Assembly (NCBI GenBank): GCA_965224795.1
Contig: CBDDAE010000001.1
Location: forward strand, 1,860,001-1,924,000
Direction of reading: 5' to 3'
Source of the DNA: NVTR01 sp036480115
Lineage (GTDB): Bacteria; Pseudomonadota; Alphaproteobacteria; Rhodobacterales; Rhodobacteraceae
Length of the DNA stretch: 64,000 nucleotides
Below the pieces are notes generated by a model. The model saw only the letters and a list, made by a program, of their open reading frames with translations, did not search any database and was not told the DNA's origin. Made by a program: the position numbers and the translations under genes. Below, one piece after another: positions 34,583 through 43,734 of the stretch. Each line of letters opens with the position of its first letter. Within the stretch, counting starts at the first letter, position 1.

Positions 34583-35103
34583 GATGTCGTCTCCTAGGGG
34601 ATATTCAGTCGTTCGTGTTTGATATGTGCCACAGCAGGCTGTCAATCTAAAGTCCGCCAAACCCGGTCAAAAAGAGCTTTCAGCATTGTGACACGCAGCC
34701 ATGCGCCCAGTAGCCTCAGACAGCAGGTGTAAGAAGCTCATTGCGCCAAAATATCGTTGACCCGGAACACTACGTCATCGGATGTGAAATCGTGACCATC
34801 CGACCATTAATGACAATCACGCAGTGTAAACGCTATTTCGGATTTGTCCCTTTCGACTCGTTTAGCCACATAATAATCAACTAATACTCACATTAGCAGT
34901 AATATTTTAAAATATTGGGCTATATACTGGAATTTTGTTGTTATAAGCCACACTATTTATAGTAACTTTCGGGAAACACCGTTACATTTGCTAAAATTCG
35001 GATGCGCTGGATCGGATCTGCGCAAACAGATTTCAGTACCGAGGCGCACTTGATAATGTAAAAACCGGGGCCCAAAGACCCGATATCATTTCTGGATGGA
35101 TAA
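34583..35103. other. 521-base divergent intergenic region
   Basis: Non-coding region between the leftward phosphoesterase/regulator pair and the rightward oxidoreductases. It becomes AT-rich around 34861-34980 (probable promoter area). A 19-codon frame (35002-35061) is too weak to call. Two TTTCG elements (34836 and 34851) are seen but not at a convincing operator spacing. No RNA gene recognised. Confidence 0.5.
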
Positions 35104-36531
35104 TTGGCCAACCGAAACCGAAACAAAGTTTCCAAAGTAACCGGGTCCATTTTACCCTGGGACGTGATTGTGATCGGCGGCGGTGTCATTGGCTGCGCCA
35201 TCACCCGAAGATTCGCCCTTTTGGGGGCTAAAACGCTGCTCTTGGAACGCGGTAGTGATATCTTATCTGGTGCCAGTAAAGCCAACAGCGCCATTTTGCA
35301 CACCGGGTTTGATGCACCGAAAAACAGTCTTGAACTAGCCTGTATGCAGGCCGGGCACCGGGAATACCTGGACATTAATACGCGTCTTAATCTGCCGGTT
35401 CTGAAAACCGGTGCCCTTGTCGTTGCTTGGCACGAAACCCAGCTTGCGCAGTTGGACAAAATCGTTGCTAAAGCCCACAATAATGGCGTTGAAGATGTAG
35501 CGCTAATATCTAAGAGCGACTTGCAAAGACGCGAACCCAACTTATCTGGAAATGCCCTTGGCGCCGTGGAAGTCCCCCGCGAATTCGTAATTGATCCGTG
35601 GAGCGCGCCGCTTGCCTATCTTACCCAGGCTGTCCGCGCCGGGGCTGAATATCGCTTTAACACCGAGATTACTTCGGGAAAGTATGACGGTAAACATTGG
35701 CGACTAAGTGCCGAAGAAAGACATTTTACCGGTCGCTTTGTGATCAATTGCACCGGAACCAATGGCGATAATATTGAACAGATTTGCCGACAGCCGGAAT
35801 TTGATATCCGCCCGCGCAAGGGTCAATTTCTGGTCTATGATAAAAGTGCGGCCAACCTGATCAAATCCATCATTTTGCCAGTGCCGACACCCACAACCAA
35901 AGGCGTGGTGCTAACCCGCACAGCATTTGGAAACCTGTTGGTTGGTCCAACTGCAGAAGAGCAGACAGATCGCTGGAATGCACCGGTTGATCAGGCTGCC
36001 TTGCAAGGTCTGAAAGACATTGGCGAGACGATGTTACCAGAATTATCCCAACATGAAGTAACTGCCACTTATGCGGGTCTGCGTCCGGCTACCGGATCAA
36101 ATGAATATCAGATCAACGCCGAAGCTCAGAAAAATTGGATTGGTGTGAATGGTATCAGATCAACCGGGCTGACTTCGGCATTGGGCGTGGCAGCTTATGT
36201 AGAAAATCTGTTACTAAAGACCTATCCTGACATCACGAACTTTGGGCCTGTGAACCAGCCCGACTGGCCACAGATGCCAATGTTGGCGGAAACTGAAACA
36301 CGGGCCTACCAACGAGGCGATGGCAGCGAAATTGTTTGCCATTGCGAGCGCGTGACACGGCGCGAAATTGAACAGGCCATGACCAGCGATGTACCAGCAG
36401 AATGCCTTGGTGGTTTGCGACGACGCACCCGCGCCATGATGGGGCGCTGCAATGGGTTTTATTGCAGTGCCCGCGTTGACGAACTGTCCAAAGGAAAGAT
36501 TTCACCACCTTTAGCCGGGGATCAGATCTGA
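35104..36531 (+). CDS. GlpA-like FAD-dependent glycerol-3-phosphate dehydrogenase family protein
   Basis: NAD(P)/FAD-dependent oxidoreductase of 475 residues. The N-terminal DAO domain has DVIVIGGGVIGCAITRRFALLGAKTLLLER and SGASKANSAILHTGFDA, as in GlpA-type dehydrogenases; the C-terminus carries a BFD-like [2Fe-2S] domain with VCHCERVTRREIEQA and later MGRCNGFYC (C-x-C, then C-x4-C). Expected to oxidise glycerol-3-phosphate or a related 2-hydroxyacid. Start TTG 35104 is tentative (GGATGGA upstream); GTG at 35165 is another option. The stop touches the next gene (TGATG). Confidence 0.85.
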   Translation: MANRNRNKVSKVTGSILPWDVIVIGGGVIGCAITRRFALLGAKTLLLERGSDILSGASKANSAILHTGFDAPKNSLELACMQAGHREYLDINTRLNLPVLKTGALVVAWHETQLAQLDKIVAKAHNNGVEDVALISKSDLQRREPNLSGNALGAVEVPREFVIDPWSAPLAYLTQAVRAGAEYRFNTEITSGKYDGKHWRLSAEERHFTGRFVINCTGTNGDNIEQICRQPEFDIRPRKGQFLVYDKSAANLIKSIILPVPTPTTKGVVLTRTAFGNLLVGPTAEEQTDRWNAPVDQAALQGLKDIGETMLPELSQHEVTATYAGLRPATGSNEYQINAEAQKNWIGVNGIRSTGLTSALGVAAYVENLLLKTYPDITNFGPVNQPDWPQMPMLAETETRAYQRGDGSEIVCHCERVTRREIEQAMTSDVPAECLGGLRRRTRAMMGRCNGFYCSARVDELSKGKISPPLAGDQI

Positions 36532-37763
36532 TGAACAGTTTTGATCACGACGTTGCCATTATCGGTTCTGGCCCGGCAGGTATCGCCGCCGCAACAGCGC
36601 TTTCTAAGGCCGGCATCAAGGATGTCGTTGTCTATGAACGCGAGGCTGAAGTAGGTGGAATTCCAAGGCATACCCATCATCCCAGTTTTGGTCTGCTTGT
36701 TTTCAAACGCCCTATGTCAGGCCCTAGCTTTGTTCGGGCAATTCGAAAGCGCTGTCGGGGCGTGCGCTTTGAAACCAAAACAACAATCACAGCCATACGG
36801 GCGGGCGGTGAATTGGACATTGCAACGCCAACGGGCATTCGCACCCTCCGCGCGCGCCACATAATTTTGGCTACCGGTGCTCGCGAAACGCCACGCCATG
36901 CCCGACTTATATCGGGATTGCGCCCAACCGGGATAACGACGACCGGTGCTTTGCAGCAGTTCATCTATGGTACCAAAGCAAAGCCTTTTAAGCGCCCGGT
37001 AATCGTTGGAACTGAACTGGTAAGCTTTTCAGCGCTGTGGACTTTACGCACAGCAGAAATAAAGGCCGTCGCGATGATCGAACAGAATTCGCGTATCACA
37101 GCCTACCGTCCGGCGTCACTATTTGCTCGTATTCTTGGCGTTCCAATTTACTATGGTGCGACGATATCCGATATTTCTGACATCAAAAAACTGAAAGAAA
37201 TCACAATTGAAACTGCAAATACCGGACGCCAAAAGATCGCCTGTGACGGCGTGATATTTAGCGGCATGTTTACAGGCGAAAACACAATTGCCCGCACCAG
37301 CCACCTTGCTTTGAATCCAGCCACCCAATTACCACAAGTGGATCAGTATTGGATAAGCTCGGACCCTGTTGTGTCTGTCATTGGGAATGCAACACACCCA
37401 GCAGATATGGGGGATCAATGTTACCAGGAAGGGTTGAAAGCCGGAAAAAATGTTGCAGTTCGGCTTGCGGGTGGGATTGAGGCAGTATGCCCAATTCTGA
37501 AAATCAACCACGATAATAACATCAAAATGACCACACCAAATATTGTGCGACTGAACGGAAGTGACACGCCTTTTGATATTTGCTTACACGTCAATAAACC
37601 CTTTACCGGCCCGGTTTGTGTTTCTTCCGAAGGTCGGATTTTATTTCAGAAAAACCTACGCTGCATGCCTGCGCGCCGCGTTAAGTTGAAGAATGTTCGC
37701 CTAGGTTCTTGCAAAACTGACGTAAATCAGACCCTCAATATTTCATTGGGGCACCCAAACTGA
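36531..37763 (+). CDS. FAD-dependent pyridine nucleotide-disulfide-type oxidoreductase, partner of GlpA-like protein
   Basis: A 410-residue flavoprotein with N-terminal FAD site DVAIIGSGPAGIAAATALSKAG, a following GGIPRHTHHPSFG and the second-dinucleotide region HIILATGARETPRHAR. It is the second subunit normally found downstream of GlpA-like proteins in three-gene glp-type sets and in sarcosine/hydrogen-cyanide-synthase-like dehydrogenases. It begins where the GlpA-like gene ends, so the two are co-translated. The C-terminal 70 residues (with C-x-V patterns, LRCMPARRVKL) are not assigned to a family. Confidence 0.8.
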   Translation: MNSFDHDVAIIGSGPAGIAAATALSKAGIKDVVVYEREAEVGGIPRHTHHPSFGLLVFKRPMSGPSFVRAIRKRCRGVRFETKTTITAIRAGGELDIATPTGIRTLRARHIILATGARETPRHARLISGLRPTGITTTGALQQFIYGTKAKPFKRPVIVGTELVSFSALWTLRTAEIKAVAMIEQNSRITAYRPASLFARILGVPIYYGATISDISDIKKLKEITIETANTGRQKIACDGVIFSGMFTGENTIARTSHLALNPATQLPQVDQYWISSDPVVSVIGNATHPADMGDQCYQEGLKAGKNVAVRLAGGIEAVCPILKINHDNNIKMTTPNIVRLNGSDTPFDICLHVNKPFTGPVCVSSEGRILFQKNLRCMPARRVKLKNVRLGSCKTDVNQTLNISLGHPN

Positions 37764-37890
37764 AAATTGCACTTGTAGCGCGTCGGCCAATCCCCGCGCC
37801 AGCATATCACGGGTGACGCCGCACATCATTCACGGTATGTTAGGGACCCGGGTTCCAGCCAGATTGCCGAACTAGAATTGGAAAAACGAA

Positions 37891-39570
37891 TTGCCGATCC
37901 TAAATTTTATCCTGCAATTGGCGGGTGCAACAATGCTGCTGCTTTTTGCGGTGGCAATGGTACGCACCGGAATTGAGCGCAGTTTTGGCGCGTCATTTCA
38001 AAGACTGTTAACCGGTCAACAGCACCTTTCGGGTGCGGCGGCGGCCGGTGTCGGTCTGGCAGTTGTATTGCAATCATCTGCAGCGGTTGCGCTGTTGGTG
38101 GCGGGGTTTTCCGGCGGCGGCGTGCTGGGATTCAACACTGGATTGGCGATAGTTTTGGGCGGTGATCTTGGATCGGCGCTGATTATCCAGGTTCTCAGTT
38201 TTCGTTTGGATTGGCTTATACCTTTGCTTTTAGCAGTTGGTGGCTGGCTTTTTGTCAAATCTGGCAATAGACGGTTTCGCCAGTATGGCCGGATCCTTAT
38301 GGGTATTGCGTTTATCCTGATCTCGCTACAATTCTTGCGCCAGGCAATGGAGCCCATTCGAGAAAGTGCATTTCTACCTGCAATTGCCGATTATCTGGCC
38401 CGCGATTACCTGACTGCCTTTATCGTCGGCGCAGCGCTGGCATTCACAATGCATTCCAGCGTGGCCACCGTCCTTATGGTGGTGACGCTTGTGGCGATCA
38501 ATGCCATTCCATTGGATGCTGGAATCTCTCTTGTGCTTGGTGCAAATCTTGGATCGGCCATTATTCCCATTTGGTTGACCCGCGGCATGAGCCGAAGTGC
38601 GAGAAAAGTTCCATTTGCAAACCTAGCGTTGCGGGGCTGTTGGGCGCTGGCTGTGCTTTTCCTGATCAATCTGTTTCATCCATTAGAACATTTTTCAACG
38701 ATTGGTGAACAACAATTAGTTATTTACACCCATCTGGCTTTTAATTTTTCGTTGCTTTTGTTGGCTCTGCCTTTCACCGGGCTGATTGCCCGAATGGCAG
38801 AAATTCTTATGCCCGCTCCGGTGGAAGCCGCGGTTCAGGATATCAATGCGCCTGCCAGCGCCTTGGATCGAAATGTCATCGACACCCCGCATTTGGCGCT
38901 CGCCAGTATTAAACGCGAAGTTTTGCGGATGGCCGAGATCGTTGAACGGATGGCCACTCCGGTAATGGATGTTTTCGAGAGCGGCGATCTGGACCGGATC
39001 AAAGAATTGCGCGATCTGGATGGGCAGGTAAATGACACCCTGTCAGGAATTCGGACTTATGTTGCGGACATGTCAGCGGCCAAGCCAGCCAAATCCGACC
39101 TTAAAGCAGCACGCGAACTTGCAGAATTTGCCATTAGCTTGGAAAGTGCAGGCGACACGATTGCCAAACGTTTACTGCCACTTGCCACGGATAAAGCCAA
39201 AAAGGGCAAGAAATTTTCTCCCGAAGGATGGGCAGAACTTCGATCAATCCATGATCGGGTTATGGCGAATATGCGTCTGGCCTCCAGTGTGTTGGTACAA
39301 AACGACCCGGAATGCGCCCGTCTGCTGGCAGTCGAAAAAACTGAAATAACTCGGCTGGAACGCAAAAGTCGCAAAAAACATCTGAAGCGACTGGCAGACG
39401 GTGCGGTGCTTAGTTTTGACACCAGTAATTTGCACCTGGAAACTTTGCGCGCTTTGGCGGATTTCAACAATCAGATATCGGTTATTGCTTATCCAATTTT
39501 GTACCGAACAGGCCAATTGCTGGAAACACGGCTTATAGAGGATGTCGACAAAGAAGGTGTGCCGGATTAG
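37891..39570 (+). CDS. Na/Pi-cotransporter family protein with PhoU-like domain
   Basis: Membrane protein of 559 residues: two Na/Pi-cotransporter repeats (QSSAAVALLVAGFSGGGVLGF and the second HSSVATVLMVVTLVAINAIP, each with the QSS/HSS-type motif) over residues 1-310, then a cytosolic helical PhoU-like domain (about 330-540, including LDGQVNDTLSGIRTYVADM). YjbB-type members export phosphate or tune intracellular phosphate. TTG start at 37891. It follows the dehydrogenase pair by 127 bases; releasing G3P and phosphate esters in the cell would make phosphate efflux useful (inference). Confidence 0.88.
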   Translation: MPILNFILQLAGATMLLLFAVAMVRTGIERSFGASFQRLLTGQQHLSGAAAAGVGLAVVLQSSAAVALLVAGFSGGGVLGFNTGLAIVLGGDLGSALIIQVLSFRLDWLIPLLLAVGGWLFVKSGNRRFRQYGRILMGIAFILISLQFLRQAMEPIRESAFLPAIADYLARDYLTAFIVGAALAFTMHSSVATVLMVVTLVAINAIPLDAGISLVLGANLGSAIIPIWLTRGMSRSARKVPFANLALRGCWALAVLFLINLFHPLEHFSTIGEQQLVIYTHLAFNFSLLLLALPFTGLIARMAEILMPAPVEAAVQDINAPASALDRNVIDTPHLALASIKREVLRMAEIVERMATPVMDVFESGDLDRIKELRDLDGQVNDTLSGIRTYVADMSAAKPAKSDLKAARELAEFAISLESAGDTIAKRLLPLATDKAKKGKKFSPEGWAELRSIHDRVMANMRLASSVLVQNDPECARLLAVEKTEITRLERKSRKKHLKRLADGAVLSFDTSNLHLETLRALADFNNQISVIAYPILYRTGQLLETRLIEDVDKEGVPD

Positions 39571-39600
39571 CGCAATATTTGATGCCACCAATGAAATTAA

Positions 39601-39616
39601 AATAGTTGCAACTATT
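39601..39616. repeat. 16-base perfect palindrome
   Basis: AATAGTTGCAACTATT, perfectly self-complementary, 31 bases after the Na/Pi transporter stop and about 180 bases before the convergent fliP stop. May be a weak terminator hairpin (AAGAAAAG follows) or a protein-binding site. The rest of 39571-39796 shows nothing coding. Confidence 0.4.
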
Positions 39617-39796
39617 AAGAAAAGTGACATAGCATTTTGTCGACTTTGATCAGGCCAGTTTGCTTGGGTTTTCAGGGTACTTAGAAACCAACGGCTTTGA
39701 TAACGGAACTACAACCAGCTGGATCCTTAAAGAATGGAACCAAACGGTTTATGGTTGCGCTCACTTCAATATAAATTTTATTCGCGAGGGTAAATT

Positions 39797-40549
39797 TCAA
39801 AAATAACTTTTGACCAGGGCTTCTGATATTAATGTCCAGCCATCAGCAACCACGAAAAATGCCAGCTTAAAAGGCAGTGCAACCATAGCCGGGGGCACCA
39901 TCATCATCCCCATCGACATTAGAACTGCTGCGACCACCAGATCGATCACCAGAAATGGTAGGAAAATTAAAAATCCGATCTGAAAAGCGCGCTCTATCTC
40001 GCTTAGTAAAAATGACGGGATTAACAATGAAAGTGGGGCTTGGGGACTAACCAAGATTTGGTCAGACGTGCCGGGGCGAAGCTCAGCTAGAATGGCGAAA
40101 GTTTCAGGATCTATTCTTGCTGACATGAACTGTCGGAAAGGGGCCATGGATACATGGAATGCTGTCTCTGGATCAATATTCCCTTCAGTTAGCGGAAGTA
40201 TTCCGTTTTCCCAGGATTCAATGAAAACAGGTTCCATAATAAAATACGTAAGGAACAACGCCAGGCTGATAATCATCATGTTGGGCGGCGATTGCTGTAG
40301 GCCGATTGCTTGACGCAGTATTGAAAGCACGGTCACCAAAAACGGGAAACATGTGATCATGATCGCCAGCCCGGGAACCATGCTAAGAACAGTGATCAAA
40401 AGCAGCAGCTGAATACTGCCCAGCGAAAGTGATCCATCACCGCCAAAATCCAGTGAAAAATCTTGGGCCATGGCGGGAGAGGATACAAGCAGTAGAGCTC
40501 CCAGGCCGAGAAAGAAGAACCCATGCATCCGAATGTTGAATTTTTTCAA
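39797..40549 (-). CDS. fliP: flagellar type III export gate protein FliP
   Basis: Core export-gate subunit (FliP5 ring) at the inner membrane, 250 residues. It has a cleavable signal peptide (ending SSPAMAQ), four helices and the family blocks FPFLVTVLSILRQAIGLQQSPPNMMIISLALFLTYF and LLIPSFLLSEIERAFQIGFLIFLPFLVIDLVV, then MGMMMVPP. A TTG start overlaps the fliN stop (TTGA); an ATG 21 bases inside is an alternative. Last gene of the fliF-fliH-fliN-fliP operon. Confidence 0.96.
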   Translation of the reverse strand: MKKFNIRMHGFFFLGLGALLLVSSPAMAQDFSLDFGGDGSLSLGSIQLLLLITVLSMVPGLAIMITCFPFLVTVLSILRQAIGLQQSPPNMMIISLALFLTYFIMEPVFIESWENGILPLTEGNIDPETAFHVSMAPFRQFMSARIDPETFAILAELRPGTSDQILVSPQAPLSLLIPSFLLSEIERAFQIGFLIFLPFLVIDLVVAAVLMSMGMMMVPPAMVALPFKLAFFVVADGWTLISEALVKSYF

Positions 40550-40848
40550 AGGCCATCCTTAAGGGCGGCAACTTCGGTCAATCGAACGGCCAATTGGCCG
40601 GCATTTTCACCCTCAAGTTCCTGCAGCTCGCCACGCGCTATCAATTTTGTTCCGACATACAACTCTACAGGATCATCCACCTTTTGATCCAATTTCAAAA
40701 CAGAGTCGTTGCCAAGCTGAAGCAAATCCGCGACCGATGGGTGCGCCTTGCCAACTGAAATCATTATTTCGATGGGCACCAGGCCAAACGGTTGTTCTGA
40801 AAGCGAGCCTTCGCTTACAGGTCCCGAGGTATCTAAGTCTTTATCCAT
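40546..40848 (-). CDS. fliN: flagellar switch protein FliN
   Basis: C-ring switch component, 100 residues: SpoA domain with PIEIMISVGKAHPSVADLLQLGNDSVLKLDQ and DPVELYVGTKLIARGEL, matching FliN/YscQ C-terminal folds. ATG 40848 (GGAG nine bases upstream, overlapping the end of the FliH-like gene) is chosen over an ATG 30 bases earlier. The partners FliM and FliG are not in this window. Confidence 0.93.
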   Translation of the reverse strand: MDKDLDTSGPVSEGSLSEQPFGLVPIEIMISVGKAHPSVADLLQLGNDSVLKLDQKVDDPVELYVGTKLIARGELQELEGENAGQLAVRLTEVAALKDGL

Positions 40849-41449
40849 GGGCAAACGCTCCGGTTGTATCTTGGCCAAGTGCAGTCAATGCTTCGGAAAT
40901 AGAAGAAATGGCACTATCCAGATTGATCTCTTTTTCAACTCTCCGAGAACGCAGATACACTTGGCCTGGGCTAAGGCTGGGCTCTTCAATCAACTCAAGC
41001 GGGCAGGTGGCATTTGCCAAAGCCGGTTCCAAAACGGGCGTATTGCAGGGAGCAATGACGACCTGAATTGGAGTATCTGCCGCCTGATCTATTAAAGAAG
41101 CTACTTCCTCCAGAATACGTTGGGCCAATGTATTGGCGAATAGTTCTGGCAACAATTTTTCCACCAATGCCTGCAACAATGGTTCTAGCGAGTGGATAAT
41201 GTGACTTCGGGCTTCGTGGAAAGTAAACCCCAGGTCCTGTAGGTTATGGGCCAATTCTGCGCCGATACTGGCCTGGTCTTCCTGGCTGGCAACAACCGCG
41301 TCGTCCCAACCAGCTTTGTAGCCCTGTTCATAAAACGTGACCCTGATCGTATCGGATTCTTTGCCATGGGTGCCTGGCCCAGAAAACTTACCAGTTCCAG
41401 AGCTTCCGATCCAATGTTCAAATTCCTCCAAATGAAAGTGTTGTGCCAT
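40841..41449 (-). CDS. fliH: FliH-like flagellar assembly/ATPase regulator
   Basis: A 202-residue protein in the position of FliH between fliF and fliN. N-terminal region is charged and flexible; the middle (AGWDDAVVASQEDQASIGAELAHNLQDLGFTFHEARSHI) has the helical FliH/VATPase-E character, followed by a C-terminal domain ending with TGAFAHG. FliH holds the FliI ATPase and links it to the C-ring. Sequence conservation is low, as is usual in alphaproteobacteria, so the call rests on position and helical pattern. Its ATG overlaps the fliF stop (TAATG), with GAGGAG upstream. Confidence 0.75.
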   Translation of the reverse strand: MAQHFHLEEFEHWIGSSGTGKFSGPGTHGKESDTIRVTFYEQGYKAGWDDAVVASQEDQASIGAELAHNLQDLGFTFHEARSHIIHSLEPLLQALVEKLLPELFANTLAQRILEEVASLIDQAADTPIQVVIAPCNTPVLEPALANATCPLELIEEPSLSPGQVYLRSRRVEKEINLDSAISSISEALTALGQDTTGAFAHG

Positions 41450-43113
41450 TAAACGCGCTCCTCATTGCCATCAATCCAGGTTTTCAAAATGTCGACGGTT
41501 TCGTCTTGGCGATCCGCGATCATGGTTCGCAAACGTTCAACCGGATCCACCGCTAGGGTGGCCTGACTTTCAATACCCAACCCACTGCTTTGAATATTTT
41601 GCACCGTTTCCAAGCCCACGGGTAAGGACGAGCGCTCGTCAATTTCACCAGTAAGGGCAGCAGTCACTGGCGTTTGGCCACTGGACATTTCGGCTAACGC
41701 CCCATTGGGCATGGACGGCGCGGCAAGGCTTGGGATGTTGTTTCCCTGGGCAGGGGCGGGCAGGGCAATTGTCGTAAGAGCAGGTCGCACAACTAACAAA
41801 CCCAATACCAAGCTTACAATGCTTAGAACTGCCAGTTGAATAAGTCGCATGACATCAATGTTTAGTTTTTGGAACACGGAAAATTCTACCGCTTGTACCG
41901 AATTGTCCGCGGTTTGAAATTGTAAAGATTTTAAAGTTAAGGTATCGCCCCGGCCTTCGTCAAAACCCGACGCAGAAGCCACCAGTTCGCGCAACGCTGT
42001 AATTTCCGTCTCATTTCGGGGTTCCCAGACTAAGGTATTGGTATTGGCATCTTGTTCAAACACGCCGTCCACCAAAACCGCGATTGAGAGCCGACGAATT
42101 GTGCCTGGACCTCGCAGCAGTTCCCGTGTGGTTTCTGAAACTTCGTAATTAATACGCTCACTGGTTTCGCTGTCTTGGTTGGACGATTCATTTCCATTTG
42201 CCGCCCCTGCGCCGTCGGGTAAATTGCTGGCCACCGTCACATTCCCACCCCGGGTGTTATTCGAATTTGTACTTCGCTCCTGTTTTTCAGAGCTGATGGC
42301 GACACGACTATCGGGATCGAAAGTGCGTTCAGTGACCGTCTCACTTTCAGTTTCGATATCTAGGAAAACTTCGACGATAGCGTTGCCAAGGCCAACACGT
42401 GCCTCTAGCAAACGTTCAATACTTTGCTTTAATTCAATAGCTCGACTACTGCCATTTGCCAGGCCAGAAACTTCGTTTTCATCTGGTACAACGATTCCAT
42501 TTGTACCGTCTATAATTGAAACATCATCCGGCAACATACCCGCCACAGCAGAGGAAACAAGAAACCGTATCGCTTTTGCATGGGCACCGCTTACAACGCC
42601 CCCAAAGCCTGTTACTGTTACCGAAGCAGAAGGTCTTGCTGAACGTTTGAAAGGGCGCGAGGCGGTATTGGAAATATGAACGCGAGCGCCACTAAATTGT
42701 GGGCTGGCAGAAATTGTCCGGGCCAGTTCACCTTCTTTAGCACGCCAATAGGCTGCATCAAACATTTGCGCAGTCGTGCCAAACCCGGAAAGGTTGTCCA
42801 GTAATTCATATCCCTGGCCGTTGTTTGCCGGCAACCCTTCCGATGCCAGTTTCATGCGCAGTTGATCACGCCGAGTTGCGTCCACAAAAATCGAATTGCC
42901 GCGGATTTCAAAAACAATGCCTTCCTGTTCAAGTGATTTGATCACCTGGCCTGATGTCGCGGGTTCAAGCCCGGAATACAGCAGCGATAGATTTGGCGAA
43001 GTTGCTAAACGTGACAGCCCAAAGACAGCAATGAACATAGCAATAGCTGCCAATCCGACAATCACGCGGCGGCGCGCGTCCAGTGCAACCCAAACAGAAA
43101 CCAATTGTGGCAA
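41449..43113 (-). CDS. fliF: flagellar MS-ring protein FliF
   Basis: MS-ring protein in the inner membrane, 554 residues. Order: first helix (VIVGLAAIAMFIAVFGLSRL), ring-building motif 1 (LLYSGLEPATSGQVIKSLE), YscJ-like AKEGELARTISASPQFSGARVHIS, RBM3 with a Ser/Asn-rich insert, second helix (LIQLAVLSIVSLVLGLLVV) and the C-terminal FliG-binding tail (ERLRTMIADRQDETVDILKTWI). TTG start with AAGGA seven bases upstream. First gene of its operon; diverges from fliL. Confidence 0.96.
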   Translation of the reverse strand: MPQLVSVWVALDARRRVIVGLAAIAMFIAVFGLSRLATSPNLSLLYSGLEPATSGQVIKSLEQEGIVFEIRGNSIFVDATRRDQLRMKLASEGLPANNGQGYELLDNLSGFGTTAQMFDAAYWRAKEGELARTISASPQFSGARVHISNTASRPFKRSARPSASVTVTGFGGVVSGAHAKAIRFLVSSAVAGMLPDDVSIIDGTNGIVVPDENEVSGLANGSSRAIELKQSIERLLEARVGLGNAIVEVFLDIETESETVTERTFDPDSRVAISSEKQERSTNSNNTRGGNVTVASNLPDGAGAANGNESSNQDSETSERINYEVSETTRELLRGPGTIRRLSIAVLVDGVFEQDANTNTLVWEPRNETEITALRELVASASGFDEGRGDTLTLKSLQFQTADNSVQAVEFSVFQKLNIDVMRLIQLAVLSIVSLVLGLLVVRPALTTIALPAPAQGNNIPSLAAPSMPNGALAEMSSGQTPVTAALTGEIDERSSLPVGLETVQNIQSSGLGIESQATLAVDPVERLRTMIADRQDETVDILKTWIDGNEERV

Positions 43114-43176
43114 GGCGCTATCCTTATTTAGGGGCTTCTGCCCAAATTCTTCCTGAACAGCATTGAACCATCCGCC

Positions 43177-43191
43177 TTAACAATCGGTTAG
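43177..43191. promoter_or_regulatory. candidate CtrA-binding site in the fliF/fliL promoter region
   Basis: TTAA-CAATCGG-TTAG: the alphaproteobacterial CtrA consensus TTAA-N7-TTAA with a single mismatch, midway in the 121-base divergent region between fliF and fliL. CtrA governs flagellar genes in Rhodobacterales, so placement is sensible, but one match by eye is weak evidence. Confidence 0.35.
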
Positions 43192-43234
43192 CCAAGTTGC
43201 GGCTATAGGTAGTCTTAAGCAAAAAGTGGACCAG

Positions 43235-43726
43235 ATGGCTGAACCCGAAGAAAATGAGTCGGAAGAAACCCCAAAACGGTCAAAAAAACCGTTGTTGATT
43301 GGTGTTGTTCTGGCGTTGCTCCTAGGCGGGGGCGGGTTTTACGCGGTGTGGTCTGGCATGATTCTTGCGCCCGATATGGACACTGATACTGTGATGGAAA
43401 TGGCTGAACCGGTTGGGCCAATCCCTGATATCACCTTCGTGCCGATCCAACCCATCGTGGTTAACATTGGGCCGCAGGGATCAACCCGCCATTTAAGGTT
43501 TCAGGCGCAGTTAGAAGTAAATCGCGATGCTGCAGATGAAGTCACTTTGCTTTTGCCAAGGGTAACAGACGTTCTGAATGGATATTTGCGCGCGGTCGAT
43601 TTGGTGGAACTTGAACAACGCACAGCGCTTATTCGGCTGCGGGCACAAATGTTGCGACGGGTGCAGGTTGTCACAGGTGAAGGCCGGGTAAGAGATCTGT
43701 TGATAATGGAATTTGTAATAAATTAA
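43235..43726 (+). CDS. fliL: flagellar basal-body protein FliL (copy 1)
   Basis: Inner-membrane protein that supports the stator around the MS ring, 163 residues from ATG 43235 (GTG 43226 also possible). Charged N-terminus, one helix (LLIGVVLALLLGGGGFYAVW), then the periplasmic stomatin-like domain with VNIGPQGSTRHLRFQAQLEVN and LPRVTDVLNGYLR, ending LLIMEFVIN. First of the rightward motor operon. A second, divergent FliL-family gene lies at 53455-53955. Confidence 0.93.
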   Translation: MAEPEENESEETPKRSKKPLLIGVVLALLLGGGGFYAVWSGMILAPDMDTDTVMEMAEPVGPIPDITFVPIQPIVVNIGPQGSTRHLRFQAQLEVNRDAADEVTLLLPRVTDVLNGYLRAVDLVELEQRTALIRLRAQMLRRVQVVTGEGRVRDLLIMEFVIN

Positions 43727-43734
43727 GGGCAGTT

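Noticed and set aside
34836..34855. TTTCG repeats as DeoR/GlpR operators
   Set aside because: Two TTTCG elements occur 15 bases apart; the spacing and flanks do not match a convincing DeoR-family operator.
34953..35540. Long open frame on the minus strand over the divergent region and the start of the GlpA-like gene
   Set aside because: It lies opposite the conserved FAD-binding region of the GlpA-like gene, and its translation shows no family pattern and a biased composition typical of antisense frames.
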